DNA from: Chloroflexota bacterium
Lineage (GTDB): Bacteria > Chloroflexota > Dehalococcoidia > GIF9 > UBA5620
NCBI GenBank assembly: GCA_026389735.1
Contig: JAPLHH010000248.1
Coordinates: forward strand, 1-7,202
Direction: 5' to 3'
DNA: 7,202 nt
The number at the start of each line of letters is the position of its first letter. Position 1 is the stretch's first letter. Made by a program: the position numbers and the translations under genes. This document shows positions 6,143 to 7,202 of this stretch, piece by piece. The notes below the pieces were generated by a model that made no database searches, was not told where the DNA came from, and saw only the letters and a program-made list of their open reading frames with translations.

Positions 6143-6304
6143 TCATCGTTTCCTTCGCCTATCTCCTCTCTTAGTTACGAGGGACTTATTCCAATAGGGT
6201 GAGTGGCATTTCGGACAGACGGCGGGAGATGGGATTCTAGGCACCCACTTGTGCCTGCATCTCTTACAAGTGAGGACTGGTAATTGAGAATACTTCTTTG
6301 CCAT
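6143..6304 (-). CDS. 53-residue zinc-ribbon protein
   Basis: Translated from the ATG at 6304, this very short frame encodes CKRCRHKW (13-20) and CPKCHSPYWNK (30-40), two CxxC knuckles 13 residues apart, followed by a very basic tail ending RGDRRRKR. Four cysteines in this spacing form a zinc ribbon, and the Trp after the first knuckle and 'SPYWN' after the second are a pattern repeated in small stand-alone bacterial and archaeal zinc ribbons. Binding of DNA or RNA is likely from the basic tail, but the role is unknown. AGGGAGGT (6309-6316), four bases before the ATG, is a strong ribosome-binding site, and a promoter lies upstream at 6343-6371. It is first in a two-gene minus strand unit with the helical protein at 5916. 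Confidence 0.82.
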   Translation of the reverse strand: MAKKYSQLPVLTCKRCRHKWVPRIPSPAVCPKCHSPYWNKSLVTKRGDRRRKR

Positions 6305-6342
6305 TTCGACCTCCCTTTCTGTGGCTTCTATTTCATGCCTTT

Positions 6343-6371
6343 ATTGTAATGCATTTTGCACCACATGTCAA
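6343..6371 (-). promoter_or_regulatory. Leftward promoter of the zinc-ribbon unit
   Basis: The minus strand has a perfect TTGACA (6366-6371), a 17-base spacer and TACAAT (6343-6348). The start is expected near 6336, giving a leader of about 32 bases with the strong ribosome-binding site. The leader begins with ATG-AAA-TAG (6336 to 6328), a two-codon frame at the predicted +1. The promoter is the mirror image of the rightward one. Confidence 0.75.
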
Positions 6372-6379
6372 GCCCCCTA

Positions 6380-6409
6380 TTGACTTTGTGGTGGATATTG
6401 CATTACAAT
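6380..6409 (+). promoter_or_regulatory. Rightward promoter of the ribbon-helix-helix/DUF262 unit
   Basis: TTGACT (6380-6385), an 18-base spacer and TACAAT (6404-6409) form a near-consensus promoter. Exactly six bases follow before the ATG at 6416, so the predicted +1 is the A of the start codon, and no Shine-Dalgarno sequence is present. The transcript would be leaderless. Confidence 0.7.
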
Positions 6410-6415
6410 ATAACT

Positions 6416-6613
6416 ATGAACAAACCTAAGGTTCTGCAAATACGGCTGACCGACTTAGAGAAACAGGGGTTTATGGAAGCTGCTGGATTGGCGGGGTTAC
6501 CATTGTCTGCCTGGGTGCGAGAACGCCTCCGATTAGCTGCGATAAGAGAGCTTGAAAACGCCGGACGAAAGATTCCTTTTGTGAAGCCAATACATTTAGG
6601 GAAAACAGACTAA
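6416..6613 (+). CDS. Ribbon-helix-helix family protein (likely regulator)
   Basis: This 65-residue protein has the ribbon-helix-helix plan: strand KVLQIRLT (5-12), helix DLEKQGFMEAAGLAG (13-27), a turn with PLS (29-31), and a second helix AWVRERLRLAAIRELE (32-47), then a short basic tail. 'RLT..E...F.eAA...G.plS.W.R' is usual for Arc/CopG-type and DUF1778-like proteins, which bind DNA as dimers and often act as autorepressors or antitoxins; related MobC-like relaxosome proteins are an alternative. I chose the ATG at 6416 over the upstream in-frame ATGs at 6356 and 6365, which fall inside the palindrome and upstream of the predicted transcript. No Shine-Dalgarno sequence precedes it, in keeping with leaderless expression. 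Its stop directly abuts the DUF262 start, so the two are one operon. The palindrome just upstream is its most obvious target. Confidence 0.8.
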   Translation: MNKPKVLQIRLTDLEKQGFMEAAGLAGLPLSAWVRERLRLAAIRELENAGRKIPFVKPIHLGKTD

Positions 6614-7202
6614 GTGACACTGAATATCGAGCACCAAATTGGGTTTGAGCAACTAGGGCTTGGCAGTATTCTCAAGCACAACCAACTGATAGTGCCACCG
6701 AACCAGCGTGATTACAGGTGGGATGAGAGGGAAGTCAAACAACTCTTTCAAGACCTAGCAGGGGCCATGAGTAGTGGAGACTACTTCCTTGGAACTATCG
6801 TAACCATTCCACGTGATGGTATCTTGGAGCTAGTTGATGGGCAGCAAAGATTGGCAACCATCTCAATATTGCTATCCGCAATCAGAGACTATCTGAAAGG
6901 CAAAGAGCCTGTGCTTGTCGAATCTGTGGACAACGATTTCCTCACTGGGATTGACCGGACTAGACGCAAACGTGTTCCGAAGTTGAGGCTAAACCTTGAC
7001 GATAACGACTTGTTTAGTTGCATAGTAACTGGAGAAGGCGATATTGCCACAGTAGCCAAGGAGTCAAGAGAATCCCACCAATTGCTTCTACAGGCTCGGG
7101 AACTTGCGGCACAACACGTCAGCAATATAGTATCTACGTTTGATAAGAAAGACCACGGTGATGTGCTAAACCGATGGATAACTTATCTTGAGAAGCAAGC
7201 TC
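6614..7202 (+). CDS. DUF262 (GmrSD/Dnd-type) protein, 3'-truncated
   Basis: The frame opens at the GTG at 6614 and stays open to the window edge, giving 196 residues. It shows the DUF262 signature: a beginning 'LGLGSIL...LIVPPNQRDYRW' with QRDYRW at 31-36, an FLGTIV strand (58-63), and the DGQQRL motif (75-80) of the ParB/sulfiredoxin-like fold that binds and hydrolyses nucleotides. DUF262 is found in GmrS subunits of modification-dependent restriction enzymes, in SspE-type phosphorothioate defence proteins and in many uncharacterised island genes. The C-terminal half, which usually holds an HNH-type DUF1524 or other effector domain, is outside the window, so the class cannot be set. The start directly follows the stop of the ribbon-helix-helix gene (TAAGTG); AGGG twelve bases upstream is only a weak ribosome-binding site, so re-initiation after the upstream stop is likely. 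Confidence 0.88.
   Translation, partial: MTLNIEHQIGFEQLGLGSILKHNQLIVPPNQRDYRWDEREVKQLFQDLAGAMSSGDYFLGTIVTIPRDGILELVDGQQRLATISILLSAIRDYLKGKEPVLVESVDNDFLTGIDRTRRKRVPKLRLNLDDNDLFSCIVTGEGDIATVAKESRESHQLLLQARELAAQHVSNIVSTFDKKDHGDVLNRWITYLEKQA

Larger units (their letters stand above)
6342..6410. repeat. 69-bp mirror-like palindrome holding both divergent promoters
   Basis: TATTGTAATGCA (6342-6353) is the perfect inverse of TGCATTACAATA (6399-6410). Inside, after five unpaired bases on each side, CACCACA (6359-6365) inverts to TGTGGTG (6387-6393), and further in GTCAA (6367-6371) inverts to TTGAC (6380-6384). The outer arms contain the -10 boxes and the innermost ones the -35 boxes of the two promoters. 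In all 24 paired positions are seen per half. It is a likely operator for a symmetric regulator that controls both units. Confidence 0.8.

Noticed and set aside
6342..6410. Palindrome considered as an integron attC site or small inverted-repeat transposable element
   Set aside because: The ends lack the RYYYAAC/GTTRRRY core sites of attC, and the arms hold promoter elements positioned for both flanking genes. A mobile element origin is not excluded but is not needed.
6889..7125. Open frame of 78 codons on the - strand
   Set aside because: Antisense to the DUF262 gene, which has its full signature motifs; low-complexity Ser-rich translation.

Overview
The window looks like bacterial chromosome that changes from a conserved housekeeping gene to accessory DNA. 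The first 909 bases are the 3' part of a PLP-dependent aminotransferase with GC-rich codons (40 of 60 bases in the line starting at 241 are G or C). From about 910 onward the sequence is clearly more AT-rich (27 of 60 at 1441, 23 of 60 at 2641) and consists of small regulatory genes, toxin-antitoxin-like genes, an insertion sequence and the start of a DUF262 gene. The small CxxC...CxxC zinc ribbon, the HigBA and DUF3037 types and the GC-rich aminotransferase would fit a Chloroflexota (Dehalococcoidia-like) genome, but this is a weak impression, not a demonstrated assignment. No tRNA, rRNA, CRISPR array or attachment site was seen.

Layout. 1-909 (+): truncated class I/II aminotransferase. 918-2132 (-): a HigB-like toxin and a HigA-like XRE antitoxin overlapping by ATGA, followed by a small DUF6941-like protein; they are driven by a perfect TTGACA-N17-TATAAT promoter that leaves no room for a 5' leader. 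2139-2380: intergenic, with that promoter and a probable terminator. 2381-4399 (-): an AbrB/MazE-like DNA-binding protein, a HipA-like kinase and a DUF3037 protein, with one strong promoter before the AbrB gene and a second extended -10 promoter before the kinase. 4594-5850 (-): an intact DDE transposase of the IS4/IS5/IS1182 type, with a hairpin just upstream.

5916-6304 (-) carries a 53-residue zinc-ribbon protein and a 64-residue helical protein. They are transcribed away from a + strand pair: a 65-residue ribbon-helix-helix protein (6416-6613) and, directly abutting it, a DUF262 protein (6614 to the window edge, truncated). The two units are separated by a 69-bp near-mirror palindrome (6342-6410) that contains a complete sigma70-type promoter on each strand. 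The -35 boxes face each other in the middle and identical TACAAT -10 boxes lie in the outer arms.

How the genes may work together (inference). The toxin-antitoxin pair and the AbrB/HipA-like/DUF3037 set look like two independent self-regulated modules. The zinc ribbon, helical, ribbon-helix-helix and DUF262 genes look like a third locus controlled from one shared symmetric operator, most simply by the ribbon-helix-helix protein. DUF262 proteins include nucleases of modification-dependent restriction and phosphorothioate-linked defence, so a defence role is plausible but the catalytic C-terminal part lies outside the window.
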